Source: Micromonospora sp. WMMD961
Lineage (GTDB): Bacteria; Actinomycetota; Actinomycetes; Mycobacteriales; Micromonosporaceae
Assembly (NCBI RefSeq): GCF_029626145.1
Contig: NZ_JARUBJ010000002.1
Span: forward strand, 6,954,501-7,018,500
Direction of reading: 5' to 3'
Length of the DNA stretch: 64,000 bases
Shown one piece after another: positions 43,039 to 51,150 of this stretch. A model generated the notes under the pieces. The model was not told where the DNA came from. It saw only the letters and a list, made by a program, of their open reading frames with translations, and did no database searches. The translations under genes were made by a program, and so were the position numbers. Position 1 is the first letter of the stretch. Every line of letters begins with the position of its first letter.

Positions 43039-46000
43039 TCAGGGGGTGGGGGTGAGGCGGGCACGGAGGGCATCGGCGGCGGCGCGCTCGCTGCGCTGCT
43101 CGGTCGCGTACGCCAGGCGGACCGCCTCGTCCGCGCAGGACAGCGCCTCCGCCGACTGGCCGCAGGCAGCGAGCGCCTCGGTCAGCACGATGGCCGCGAT
43201 CACCTGGCCGCGCACGTCCTCGGCCGGCGCGGTGACCGCCCGGCGGGCCCAGTCCAACGCCTGCTCCCGCTGACCGTGGGCGAGCAGTGCCGACGCGTAC
43301 TGGGCCATCGTCTGGCGGCGGGAGAAGAGCAGCGAGGGCTGGTTCGCGGCGGCCGTGGCCACCGGGGCGAGCAGCCCGACCGCGGTCGCCGAGTCGCCGG
43401 CGGCCAGGCGCGCCGTCGCCAGCAGCACCCGAGGTGCCACCTGCGCCGGAGCCTGCGGATTGTGCGGCTCCACGGTGGTCAGCACCGCCCGGGCCATCCG
43501 CTCGGCGGTCTCGCGGTCGCCCAGGTCCAACGCCACGAAACCGCGCAACGTGCCGGCCATCCCGGTGAGCAGCGGGTGCGAGGTGCGCTCGGCGTACGCC
43601 AGTGCGTCGGTGAGCAGGTCCGCGGCGTGCTCCGGCTCGCCCAGCCCCCGCGCCACCACCGCGCGGACCACCAGCGCGAACCCGCGCCCCCAGTCGTCGG
43701 AGGCGGCGGCGAACTCCCGGTACGCCCGCCGGGCCTCCCGGTCCGCCTCGGCCAGGTCGCCCAGCTCGGCGGTGGCGAAGGCGGCCACCGCGCGCAGCGT
43801 GCCCACCGCCCACGCCTCGCCGACCCGCTCCCCGAAGGGCAGGAACACCTGCGCCATCCGGCACGCCTCGCGCAGCCGGCCGGCGAGCAGTCGGGCGAAC
43901 GCCGTGGTGCCACGCAGCCAGGCCCGCCCGTACGGATCCTTCAGCTCGGCGAAGAGCCGGGCGGCCCGGCCGAGCACGGCGTCGGTGCCGGCGAAGTCAC
44001 CCCGGGTGGTGGTGACCCAGGCCAGGTTCTGTAGCGACCAGGCCTGCCCGCGCCGATCCTTCGCGCCGAGGCTGACCTGGTACGCGGCAGCCAACCGGCT
44101 GCTCGCCTGACTCAGCCGCCCGGCCACGAAGTCGGCCATGCCGAGGCGGCGCATCGCGGTGGCGCGCTGGACGGGCAACTCGGCCGCCGTGGCCACCTGC
44201 AACGCCTCCTGCCAGGCGGTCATCGCCCGGCCCTGGTCACCGAGGGTCTCCTGGGCCTGCCCCGCGAGCAGCAGGGCACCGACCCGGGTCGCCTCGTCCC
44301 CCGCGTTCGCGGCGATCTTCTCGGCGTAGGCCAGCGCGTCGACGACACGACCGACCTGGAGCAGGGCCCGGGCGTGCACCACCCGATCGGCCGCCGGCAC
44401 TCCGTCGCGGGCAAGCTCGGTGGCGCGTTCGGCGTACTCGACGGCCAGCACCGGCTCACCGGCGGACAGCGACCGGCGGGCGGCCCGGCCGAGCGCGGCG
44501 ACACCGAGTGGTACCACCGCGCGGGCCGGCGCGTCCGGACGCAGCTTCACCGCGTCGGCGAGCGTGGCGGCCCGTTCGACGTGCGTCGCCACGAAGTCGT
44601 CCCGGGCCTCGTCGGTGAACCCGCCCGGCGCGGCGGGGGCGGCCTCGTCCGCCGGCGCCGCCCAGCGGGCCAGTGCGGCGTGCCGCTCGGCGAGCTCCGC
44701 CTTGCTCACCCCGGCGTACGCGGCCTCCCGCATCAGCGGGGTCGCGAACGAGAATCCGGTCCGTGAGCGGTGCAGCATCCGCCGTTGCAGCAGTTCCTCG
44801 ACGGCCCGGTCGAGTTCCACGGCGACCACGGCGGACGGCCGGCCGTCGCGGCCGGCGCGCTGCTCGCGCATCGCCTCCAACGCCCCGTTCGGCACCGTGT
44901 CACCGATCACCGCGGCGTCCCGCAGCACCGACCGGGCGTCCGGCGGCAGCGCGTCGATCCGGGCGGCGAGGACGGCGGCGAGGTCCCGGGAGAGCAGGCG
45001 GCTGCCCAGCGAACCGGGCACCAGCCGCCAGCCCGCCGACGGGCTCTGCTCGCGCTCGCCGGCGCCGGTCCGCTCCGACGGTGCGCGGACGCCCCGCGCG
45101 GACTCCGTGGTGAGCGCACCCCGCTCGATCAGCAGGGTGACCAGCTCGGCCAGGTAGAAAGGGTTGCCCTGCGCGGTGGCGAGCAGCCGGTCCGTGTCGG
45201 CCTGTGGCAACCTGCCGCCGCCGAGGTAGCTCGTCAGCAACCGCGCCGCGTCGGCGCCGCGCAGTGGCGGCAACGAGTGCACCTCGGCGTCCGCGACCCG
45301 GGTCAGCGCCCCGGCGGTACGCACCAGCTCCGGCCGACCGAGCAGCAGCACCAGCACCGGGCCGGTGAGCCTGGACAGCGTCAGACCGAGGGCGCTGATC
45401 GTCTCGGCGGTGGCGTCGTGCAGGTCGTCCACGACGATCACCAGCGGCGCTTCCGAGGCGAGGCCGCTGAGCAGGTCGGCGACCGCGTTCGGCACCGCCT
45501 CCGCGTCCGCGGCCGGGACGCCCGACCCACCCCACTCGCCGGTGTCGGTGCCGGTGCCGGTGTGCGCGGAGATGTCGCCGTAGCCGAGCAGGGCGAGCAG
45601 TTGTTCGGTGGCGATCGGCGCGGTCTCACCGCCGGAGCGGGCGAGCCGCTGCCCGAGCCGCCGCAGCCTCTCCTCCACCGCCGGTCGGGTCAGTGCGGTG
45701 GCCGCGTCGCTGGGCAGGCCGACGGCGGCACGAACCAGGTCGGCCAGGGGCGCGAGCCGGCGTCGCTCACCGAACGCCGCGCACCGCACCGACAGCACCC
45801 GGGCACCCGTGTGCGCCGCGTACCGCCCGGCACCGACGTCGTACCCGGCGGCGAGGCGCTCGACCTCCGCGGCGAACCGGGACTTGCCGATGCCCGCCTC
45901 GGCGGTCATCAGCAGCACCCGCGGGTCACCCTGGTCGATCACCTCGGCGAGCCGACCGGCGACCCGGCCGATCTCCGTCTCCCGGCCGACGTACGGCGCC

Positions 46001-46680
46001 TCGTCGCCGAGCCCCGACCGGGTGCCCGGCGCGTCCAGGAGACCCAGCAGCTCGTACGCCTCGACCGGCTCCCGCTTGCCCTTGAGCCGCAGCGGGCGCA
46101 GCGCCCGCCAGGACGACACGTGCCGGGTCGCGGCGGCGGTGCGCCCTCCGGCGTACACCGCGCCGACGGCGGCGGCGTCGGCCAGCCGGGCGGCAGTGTT
46201 CACCGTGTCGCCGATGACCGTGTACTCGATCGCGGCCTGGATGCCGGCGATGACGTCGCCGGTGTTCAACCCGACCCGCAGCCCGAGCGGCGCGCCGCCG
46301 CCCCGCTCGTCGTCGAGCACCCGCCGGACGGCCCGCTGCATGGACAGGGCGGCCCGGACCGCGCGTTCGGCGTCGTCCTCGTGCGCCACCGGGGCGCCGA
46401 AGACCGCCATGATCCCGTCGCCGGTCAGCTTGTCGACGTGCCCGCCGAACGTCTTCACCGCACCGGCGAGCGCGGCGAGCACCCGGTCGGTGACCGCGCC
46501 GACGCGTTCCGGGTCGAGATCCTCCGACCAGGAGGTGAACTCGGAGAGATCACCGAAGAGCACGGTGACCACCCGACGCTCGGCCGCCGGCAACGTCGCG
46601 GCGGCCGGCAGCGCGGCACCGCAGTTGTGGCAGAACCGCGCGCCGGGAACGGCGACGGTTCCACACACGGGGCAGGTCAC
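43039..46680 (-). CDS. Class III adenylate/guanylate cyclase fused to AAA/TPR regulator
   Basis: 1213 residues from a GTG at 46680 overlapping the preceding stop. An N-terminal zinc ribbon (Cys3, Cys6, Cys17, Cys20) precedes a class III cyclase domain (about 35-200). This has metal aspartates in FGDLSEFT (Asp44) and KLTGDGIMAVFG (Asp88) and the IGDTVNTAARL segment (Asp158, Asn161). Then comes an ATPase (YVGRETEIGR, P-loop EAGIGKS near 260-266, VVDDLHDA) and a long TPR-like helical tail (about 650-1200). It probably makes cAMP in response to a signal sensed by the tail. The Crp gene in this window is a possible downstream receptor. Confidence 0.9.
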   Translation of the reverse strand: MTCPVCGTVAVPGARFCHNCGAALPAAATLPAAERRVVTVLFGDLSEFTSWSEDLDPERVGAVTDRVLAALAGAVKTFGGHVDKLTGDGIMAVFGAPVAHEDDAERAVRAALSMQRAVRRVLDDERGGGAPLGLRVGLNTGDVIAGIQAAIEYTVIGDTVNTAARLADAAAVGAVYAGGRTAAATRHVSSWRALRPLRLKGKREPVEAYELLGLLDAPGTRSGLGDEAPYVGRETEIGRVAGRLAEVIDQGDPRVLLMTAEAGIGKSRFAAEVERLAAGYDVGAGRYAAHTGARVLSVRCAAFGERRRLAPLADLVRAAVGLPSDAATALTRPAVEERLRRLGQRLARSGGETAPIATEQLLALLGYGDISAHTGTGTDTGEWGGSGVPAADAEAVPNAVADLLSGLASEAPLVIVVDDLHDATAETISALGLTLSRLTGPVLVLLLGRPELVRTAGALTRVADAEVHSLPPLRGADAARLLTSYLGGGRLPQADTDRLLATAQGNPFYLAELVTLLIERGALTTESARGVRAPSERTGAGEREQSPSAGWRLVPGSLGSRLLSRDLAAVLAARIDALPPDARSVLRDAAVIGDTVPNGALEAMREQRAGRDGRPSAVVAVELDRAVEELLQRRMLHRSRTGFSFATPLMREAAYAGVSKAELAERHAALARWAAPADEAAPAAPGGFTDEARDDFVATHVERAATLADAVKLRPDAPARAVVPLGVAALGRAARRSLSAGEPVLAVEYAERATELARDGVPAADRVVHARALLQVGRVVDALAYAEKIAANAGDEATRVGALLLAGQAQETLGDQGRAMTAWQEALQVATAAELPVQRATAMRRLGMADFVAGRLSQASSRLAAAYQVSLGAKDRRGQAWSLQNLAWVTTTRGDFAGTDAVLGRAARLFAELKDPYGRAWLRGTTAFARLLAGRLREACRMAQVFLPFGERVGEAWAVGTLRAVAAFATAELGDLAEADREARRAYREFAAASDDWGRGFALVVRAVVARGLGEPEHAADLLTDALAYAERTSHPLLTGMAGTLRGFVALDLGDRETAERMARAVLTTVEPHNPQAPAQVAPRVLLATARLAAGDSATAVGLLAPVATAAANQPSLLFSRRQTMAQYASALLAHGQREQALDWARRAVTAPAEDVRGQVIAAIVLTEALAACGQSAEALSCADEAVRLAYATEQRSERAAADALRARLTPTP

Positions 46681-47513
46681 ATGTGCTCCAACCCACTGAC
46701 CCCGGGCGCGGATTCCCCAGAGTCGACACCCAGATATTCGAGCTGGGCGCGGACCGACCACTCGGCCGCCCACCAGAGCGAGCGGTCCACGTCCGCGTAG
46801 ACCGCCGCCACCACGTCGGCGGGCGTGCGAGCACCGGCGGCGACCGCGGCGCGGACCTGGTCGAGCCGGGCCCGGCGGTGTGCGAGGTAGAAGTCGGCGG
46901 CGGCGGCGCAGTCGGCCAACGCCGGGCCGTGCCCGGGCAGGGCCGGGATTCCCCGGTACGCGGACAGCAGCTCCAGACTGGTCAGGTAGTCGCCGAGGTG
47001 CCCGTCCGGGTGGGCGACCACGGTGGTGCCCCGGCCGAGGATGGTGTCCCCGGTGAGCACGACCCGCTCGTCGCCGTGCTCGACCAGGAAACAGACCGAG
47101 TCGGCGGTGTGCCCCGGCGTGCCCAGCAGACGGATCTCCAGGCCGAAGCCGCCGAGCTGCTCACCCGGCTCGGTCAGCGGCTCGCCGCCGATGGTGTGTG
47201 CCGGGTCGGCGGCGAGGACGTGCACACCTCCGAGCAGGTCGCTCAGCCGTGCGGCGCCCTCGGTGTGGTCCGGGTGGCCGTGCGTGATCAGGATCAGCCC
47301 GATCGGCCCGTGCTCGGCGATGCGGGTCAGGTGCCCCTCGTCCGCCGGCCCCGGGTCGACCACGACGGCCAGCTCGGCCGACGGGGCGCGCAGCACCCAG
47401 GTGTTGGTGCCGTCGAGGGTCATCGGCCCGGGGTTCGGCGCGCGCAGCAACGTCACCCAGGTCGGCAGCTCGTCGGCCAGCGCCGCCGCCGGCGCCGTCA
47501 CGTGCCCGCTCAT
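46677..47513 (-). CDS. MBL-fold metallo-hydrolase
   Basis: 278 residues with the metallo-beta-lactamase motif THGHPDHTEG, then GTPGHTADSVCF, LTGDTILGRG and PGHGPAL, giving a full dinuclear zinc site. It resembles the LACTB2/ribonuclease-like group; in Mycobacterium the orthologous position next to crp is Rv3677c. Substrate unknown. ATG at 47513 is chosen. The stop overlaps the start of the giant cyclase by four bases, an unexpected coupling. Confidence 0.9.
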   Translation of the reverse strand: MSGHVTAPAAALADELPTWVTLLRAPNPGPMTLDGTNTWVLRAPSAELAVVVDPGPADEGHLTRIAEHGPIGLILITHGHPDHTEGAARLSDLLGGVHVLAADPAHTIGGEPLTEPGEQLGGFGLEIRLLGTPGHTADSVCFLVEHGDERVVLTGDTILGRGTTVVAHPDGHLGDYLTSLELLSAYRGIPALPGHGPALADCAAAADFYLAHRRARLDQVRAAVAAGARTPADVVAAVYADVDRSLWWAAEWSVRAQLEYLGVDSGESAPGVSGLEHM

Positions 47514-47570
47514 GGCTGCGATCGTACGACCCCGCTCGCCACACCCCACGATCTTGCCCAGCGAACCGGA

Positions 47571-47681
47571 AGGAAGGGCCCCTTACTAACGCCTGAGGTA
47601 TAGGAAGGGCCCCTTACTAACGCCTGAGGTATAGGAAGGGCCCCTTACTAACGCCTGAGGTATAGGAAGGGGCCCTTCCTT
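47571..47681. repeat. Three 31-bp tandem repeats plus GGGCCC palindrome
   Basis: Three identical units start at 47571, 47602 and 47633 (AGGAAGGGCCCCTTACTAAC followed by GCCTGAGGTAT). They end in a partial unit with the palindrome-like AGGAAGGGGCCCTTCCTT (47664-47681). Non-coding, between the MBL and RidA genes. Confidence 0.9.
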
Positions 47682-47707
47682 CCGACAGATGGCGGGACCG
47701 CCGAGGT

Positions 47708-48169
47708 TCAGGCGACCTCGACGATCAGCTCGACCTCCACCGGGGCGTCGAGGGGCAGTTCGGCCACTCCGACGGCACTCCGGGCGTGGCGACCAGCCTC
47801 GCCGAAGACGGTGCCGAAGAGGTCGGAGGCACCGTTGATCACCGCGGGCTGACCGGTGAACCCGGGCGCGGAGGCCACGAAACCGGTCACCTTGACCACC
47901 TTGACGACGTTCTCCAGACCGACCAGTGAGTCGACCGCGGCCAGCGCGTTGAGCGCGCAGCGCTGGGCCAGATCCTTGGCCTGCTCGGCGGAGATCCCGG
48001 CGCCGACCTTGCCGGTCGCGAGCAGTTTGCCCTCGGCGATCGGCAACTGGCCGGAGACGTACACGTGCTGGCCGGACTGGACGGCCGGCACGTAGCTGGC
48101 CACCGGCGGCACGACGTCGGGCAGTTCGAAGCCCAGCTCGGCAAGCTTCGCGTGCGGACCGTTGCTCAC
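47708..48169 (-). CDS. RidA/YjgF-family protein
   Basis: 153 residues with the family's YVPAVQSGQHVYVSGQLP entry, NALAAVDSLVGLENVVKV and the C-terminal ARSAVGVAELPLDAPVEVEL with the conserved Arg. RidA proteins hydrolyse reactive enamine/imine intermediates of amino-acid metabolism. This longer form matches the actinobacterial Rv3678c type, supported by position. GTG start at 48169; 40 bases separate it from the DUF4177 gene upstream. Confidence 0.9.
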   Translation of the reverse strand: MSNGPHAKLAELGFELPDVVPPVASYVPAVQSGQHVYVSGQLPIAEGKLLATGKVGAGISAEQAKDLAQRCALNALAAVDSLVGLENVVKVVKVTGFVASAPGFTGQPAVINGASDLFGTVFGEAGRHARSAVGVAELPLDAPVEVELIVEVA

Positions 48170-48209
48170 CGCGTCACCCCGGGAGTCCGCTGCGCCGCGC
48201 TGTCCGCGC

Positions 48210-48365
48210 TCACGCCTTGGGCCGCTTCAGGTAGGCGACCAGCTGGTCCGGGTTGGGCCCGGGGACCACGGCGACGAGCTCCCACCCGTCCTCGCCCCAG
48301 TTGTCGAGGATCTGCTTGGTCGCGTGGACCAGCAGCGGGACCGTGGAGTATTCCCACTTCTGCAT
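48210..48365 (-). CDS. DUF4177 small protein (51 aa)
   Basis: ATG at 48365 opens a 51-codon frame: MQKWEYSTVPLLVHATKQIL, then a conserved NWGEDGWELVAVVPGP core, ending YLKRPKA at 48210. This is the DUF4177 pattern, with the WEY and GWELV motifs. A GGGAG ribosome site lies about 11 bases upstream. Mycobacterium has a small gene (Rv3678A) at the same position between RidA and the ArsA pair. Function unknown. Confidence 0.85.
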   Translation of the reverse strand: MQKWEYSTVPLLVHATKQILDNWGEDGWELVAVVPGPNPDQLVAYLKRPKA

Positions 48366-48409
48366 CGCTGAAGGGCTCCCTCTCGGTGCGGAATTGTTCG
48401 AGGGACAGC

Positions 48410-48895
48410 CTACGGTCCGCTGGCCGGGCGGGACGCGGGACGCTGCTCCGGCGTGGCCGGCAACTCCCCGCAGAGCCCTTCGTGCTCGTACCCCTGGGGG
48501 CAGCGGGACCGGTCGGGCAGCAGCAGGTCACAGAAGACCCGGTGCCGGTTGTTCTGGTCGTCGGCGTTGGACACGGTGGTCTCGCCGGCGTCCAGCTCGG
48601 GCAGGAAGCCCAGGGACACCGCGACCCGGCCGGCCAGCACGGTCGCCGCCGCCAGACTCGGCACCCGGATCGGCAGGTGGATGACGTAGCCCGCCTCGTC
48701 GTCGTCGCGGGCCCGCTCGGCGGGGTGGATCGGCGTCCGGGCCACCTCCGCCTGCTCCGGCATTCGGCGGTACGACCGTTCGTTGACCGGATGGCCGCCG
48801 ACGGGCCCCCCGCCGGTCTCGACCGCGGAACCGGGCCGCCGAGGCCGGTCGTTGGTCGGGAACTGGGTACGAGGGATGTTGTCCGCGTCGCGCAT
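48410..48895 (-). CDS. Hypothetical protein (161 aa)
   Basis: ATG at 48895 follows GGAGG with six-base spacing, supporting expression. The middle (about 60-120) is a compact soluble segment (AGYVIHLPIRVPSLAAATVL). Near the C-terminus there is a possible metal pair (FCDLLLPDRSRCPQGYEHEG) with Cys and His residues. Both ends are polar and low complexity. No family recognised. It lies upstream of the DUF4177 and RidA genes on the same strand. Confidence 0.65.
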   Translation of the reverse strand: MRDADNIPRTQFPTNDRPRRPGSAVETGGGPVGGHPVNERSYRRMPEQAEVARTPIHPAERARDDDEAGYVIHLPIRVPSLAAATVLAGRVAVSLGFLPELDAGETTVSNADDQNNRHRVFCDLLLPDRSRCPQGYEHEGLCGELPATPEQRPASRPASGP

Positions 48896-49249
48896 GCACT
48901 GCCTCCGGTCGTACCTCTCGGATCATGCTTCCGGCCCGGACGTATTCGTCCGTTCCGGCCCCCGCACCGGGACGAAGGTAGGTCGGTGGCCCCAGTCCCG
49001 CCAATAGGACGCGCACAACCAGTGACCAACAGTCACATATGCGACACACCGCAGGTCGGGGGCCTGACACCGAGATGGACCCGGGTACCGCCGACCGGAT
49101 CGCTGGACCGTGCGGCACGGCCGCGGAGACACCGATCCGGTCATCGACCGCTACTCTTCCGGTCGGACGGTCGCGCAGCGCCCGACCGCCCGCTCGATCA
49201 CGCTCGGCGCCAGGGGTGGCGGCGGGCGCCGCACCCCTGGGGGAACGAC
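48896..49249. promoter_or_regulatory. Divergent intergenic region with 5'-UTR hairpin
   Basis: 354 bases without a convincing gene. Immediately before the 49250 start lies a hairpin, CCAGGGGTG (49210-49218) paired with CACCCCTGG (49232-49240). The end of its right arm merges into the GGGGGA ribosome site, so it could mask translation initiation. Confidence 0.4.
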
Positions 49250-50089
49250 ATGACCCACCCGCCCAGCGGCGACCAGGCCGGCACACCCGCTCACCCGCCG
49301 GCCCACCCGGATTCCGCCGGTCAGCCCGGCACGCCGACCATCCCCAGCCAGCCCACCTCCGCCCCGCCGCCCGGGCAGCTCGCCCTCCCCGCGTCCCCCG
49401 CCCAGCCGGCACTTCCCGCCGGCCCCACCTCACCGGCCTTCCCCGGGCAGCCAGCCGGCCCCCCGGCCCAGCCGGCCTTCCCCGGGCAGACCAGCGCCGG
49501 GCAGACCAGCGCCGGGCAGACCAGCGCCGGGCAGCCGGAAGGGCCCGGCGGTCCCGCCGTGGCTGCGGCCGCGACACAGCCAGGCACCACGGATATCCCG
49601 CCTCCTCCGCCGGGATATCCGCCGTACCAGGGCACAGCCGAGCCGAAGAAGAAGCGCGGGCTGCTCATCGCGGCGATCGCACTGGTCGTGATCATGGTGC
49701 TCTGCGTGGGTGGCGGTGTGGTGGCGTTCCTGACCCTGCGCGACGCCGAGACCGGCGAGGGCGCCAAGGAGCCGACGGTCGCCGTCGACGAGTTCCTCAC
49801 GGCGGTCTACAAGGACCGCGACGCCGCCAAGGCGGCCAGTCGGGTCTGCGCAGCCTCCCGCGACGACGAGAAGATCGCCGCGAAAGTCGCCGAGGTGGAG
49901 AAGTACGCCTCCGCGCACCAGAACCCGCGCTTCCGGTGGACCACCCCGAAGGTGGACAACCAGACCGGCGACCGGGCCACCGTCTCCACCCGCGTCACCA
50001 TGATCACCTCCGACGAGAAGGTGGCTGACCAGGACCTGCGCTTCACGGTGGTGCAGAAGACGGGTTGGTGGGTCTGCGAGGTCGCGTGA
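49250..50089 (+). CDS. Pro-rich N-tail single-pass membrane protein
   Basis: 279 residues: a cytoplasmic Pro/Ala/Gly/Gln-rich tail (1-125) with an in-frame GQTSA repeat, a KKKR stop-transfer-like motif, and a membrane helix (about 131-153, LLIAAIALVVIMVLCVGGGV). An outer domain of about 120 residues (VAVDEFLTAVYKDRDAAKAA to the C-terminus) resembles DUF4878/lumazine-like lipoprotein domains. Real start is the ATG at 49250; the frame open from 48065 is antisense to the minus-strand genes. Function unknown. Confidence 0.7.
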   Translation: MTHPPSGDQAGTPAHPPAHPDSAGQPGTPTIPSQPTSAPPPGQLALPASPAQPALPAGPTSPAFPGQPAGPPAQPAFPGQTSAGQTSAGQTSAGQPEGPGGPAVAAAATQPGTTDIPPPPPGYPPYQGTAEPKKKRGLLIAAIALVVIMVLCVGGGVVAFLTLRDAETGEGAKEPTVAVDEFLTAVYKDRDAAKAASRVCAASRDDEKIAAKVAEVEKYASAHQNPRFRWTTPKVDNQTGDRATVSTRVTMITSDEKVADQDLRFTVVQKTGWWVCEVA

Positions 50090-50103
50090 ACGCCGGGCCT
50101 GGA

Positions 50104-50109
50104 TAGGCT
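50104..50109 (+). promoter_or_regulatory. -10 box TAGGCT, leaderless
   Basis: TAGGCT, six bases, then the GTG at 50116. Confidence 0.5.
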
Positions 50110-50115
50110 CGACGG

Positions 50116-51093
50116 GTGTGTGCAGCTGAGCGGCCGATCGAGCCGGCCGGTACCCGATGGTCCGCCCGCCTTCACGTGGTGACCGGCAAGGGCGGCACCG
50201 GCAAGACCAGCGTCGCAGCGGCCCTGGCTCTCGCGCTCGCCGCCGGTGGCCGGCGCACCCTGCTGGTGGAGGTCGAAGGACGGCAGGGCATCGCCCAGCT
50301 GTTCGGCATCGACCCGCTCCCCTACGAGGAACGGCACCTCGCCGACGCACCGGACGGCGGTGAGGTACGCGCTCTCGCGGTGGACGCCGAGGAGGCGCTG
50401 CTCGAGTACCTCGACATGTTCTACAAGCTGGGTGCGGCCGGCCGGGCGCTGCGCAAGCTCGGCGCCATCGACTTCGCCACCACCATCGCGCCGGGCCTAC
50501 GGGACGTGCTGCTCACCGGCAAGGTGAAGGAGGCGACCACCCGCACCTCCGGTCAGCGCCGCGCGTACGACGCGGTGGTGTTGGACGCCCCGCCGACCGG
50601 GCGGATCGGCCGGTTCCTCAACGTGACGGCGGAGACCGCCCGGCTGGCCAAGGTGGGCCCGATCAAGACCCAGAGCGAGGGTGTCTCGGCGCTGCTGCGC
50701 TCCCCGATGACCGCGGTGCATGTGGTCACGCTGCTGGAGGAGATGCCGGTACAGGAGACGGTTGACGCGATCGCCGACCTGACCTCGCTCGGCTTCGGCA
50801 TCGGGAAAGTGATCGTCAACGGCGCTCGGCCGCGGCTGCCGGCCGGCCCCGCGGTCACGGCTGCGGAGCTGCGACGTGGGCTGGTCGCCGCCGGGCTGCC
50901 GGCCGATCGGGACACCGTGGCCGGTTTGCACGACGAGGCCCGGGACCAGCTCATCCGGCGCGAACTGGAAGATTCGCTCCGCGCCGACCTGGTGGAGCTG
51001 GGGCTGCCGATGATCGAGCTGCCGTTGCTGCCCGACGGGGTGGACCGGGTGGGCCTCTCGACCCTGGCCCAGGCCCTCGTCAGCGCCGATTGA
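50116..51093 (+). CDS. ArsA/Get3-like ATPase, first of a pair
   Basis: 325 residues with the deviant Walker A GKGGTGKTS (residues 24-32) and the VVLDAPPTGRIGRFL switch segment. Orthologous by position to mycobacterial Rv3679, which forms a complex with Rv3680. These are not arsenite pumps in that setting and have been linked to glycerol metabolism; the role here is inference. The start is supported by the leaderless -10 box. Its partner begins 57 bases downstream. Confidence 0.9.
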   Translation: MCAAERPIEPAGTRWSARLHVVTGKGGTGKTSVAAALALALAAGGRRTLLVEVEGRQGIAQLFGIDPLPYEERHLADAPDGGEVRALAVDAEEALLEYLDMFYKLGAAGRALRKLGAIDFATTIAPGLRDVLLTGKVKEATTRTSGQRRAYDAVVLDAPPTGRIGRFLNVTAETARLAKVGPIKTQSEGVSALLRSPMTAVHVVTLLEEMPVQETVDAIADLTSLGFGIGKVIVNGARPRLPAGPAVTAAELRRGLVAAGLPADRDTVAGLHDEARDQLIRRELEDSLRADLVELGLPMIELPLLPDGVDRVGLSTLAQALVSAD

Positions 51094-51138
51094 CTCACAC
51101 CTGAGCTCAGCACGGGCGCGTGGACCCACGCGGCCCGA

Positions 51139-51144
51139 TACGCT
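51139..51144 (+). promoter_or_regulatory. -10 box TACGCT, leaderless
   Basis: TACGCT, six bases, then the GTG at 51151. Suggests the second ArsA gene also has its own promoter. Confidence 0.5.
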
Positions 51145-51150
51145 CGATTG

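Noticed and set aside
47571..47681. Possible CRISPR array
   Set aside because: The 31-bp units are directly adjacent with no unique spacers and no cas genes nearby.
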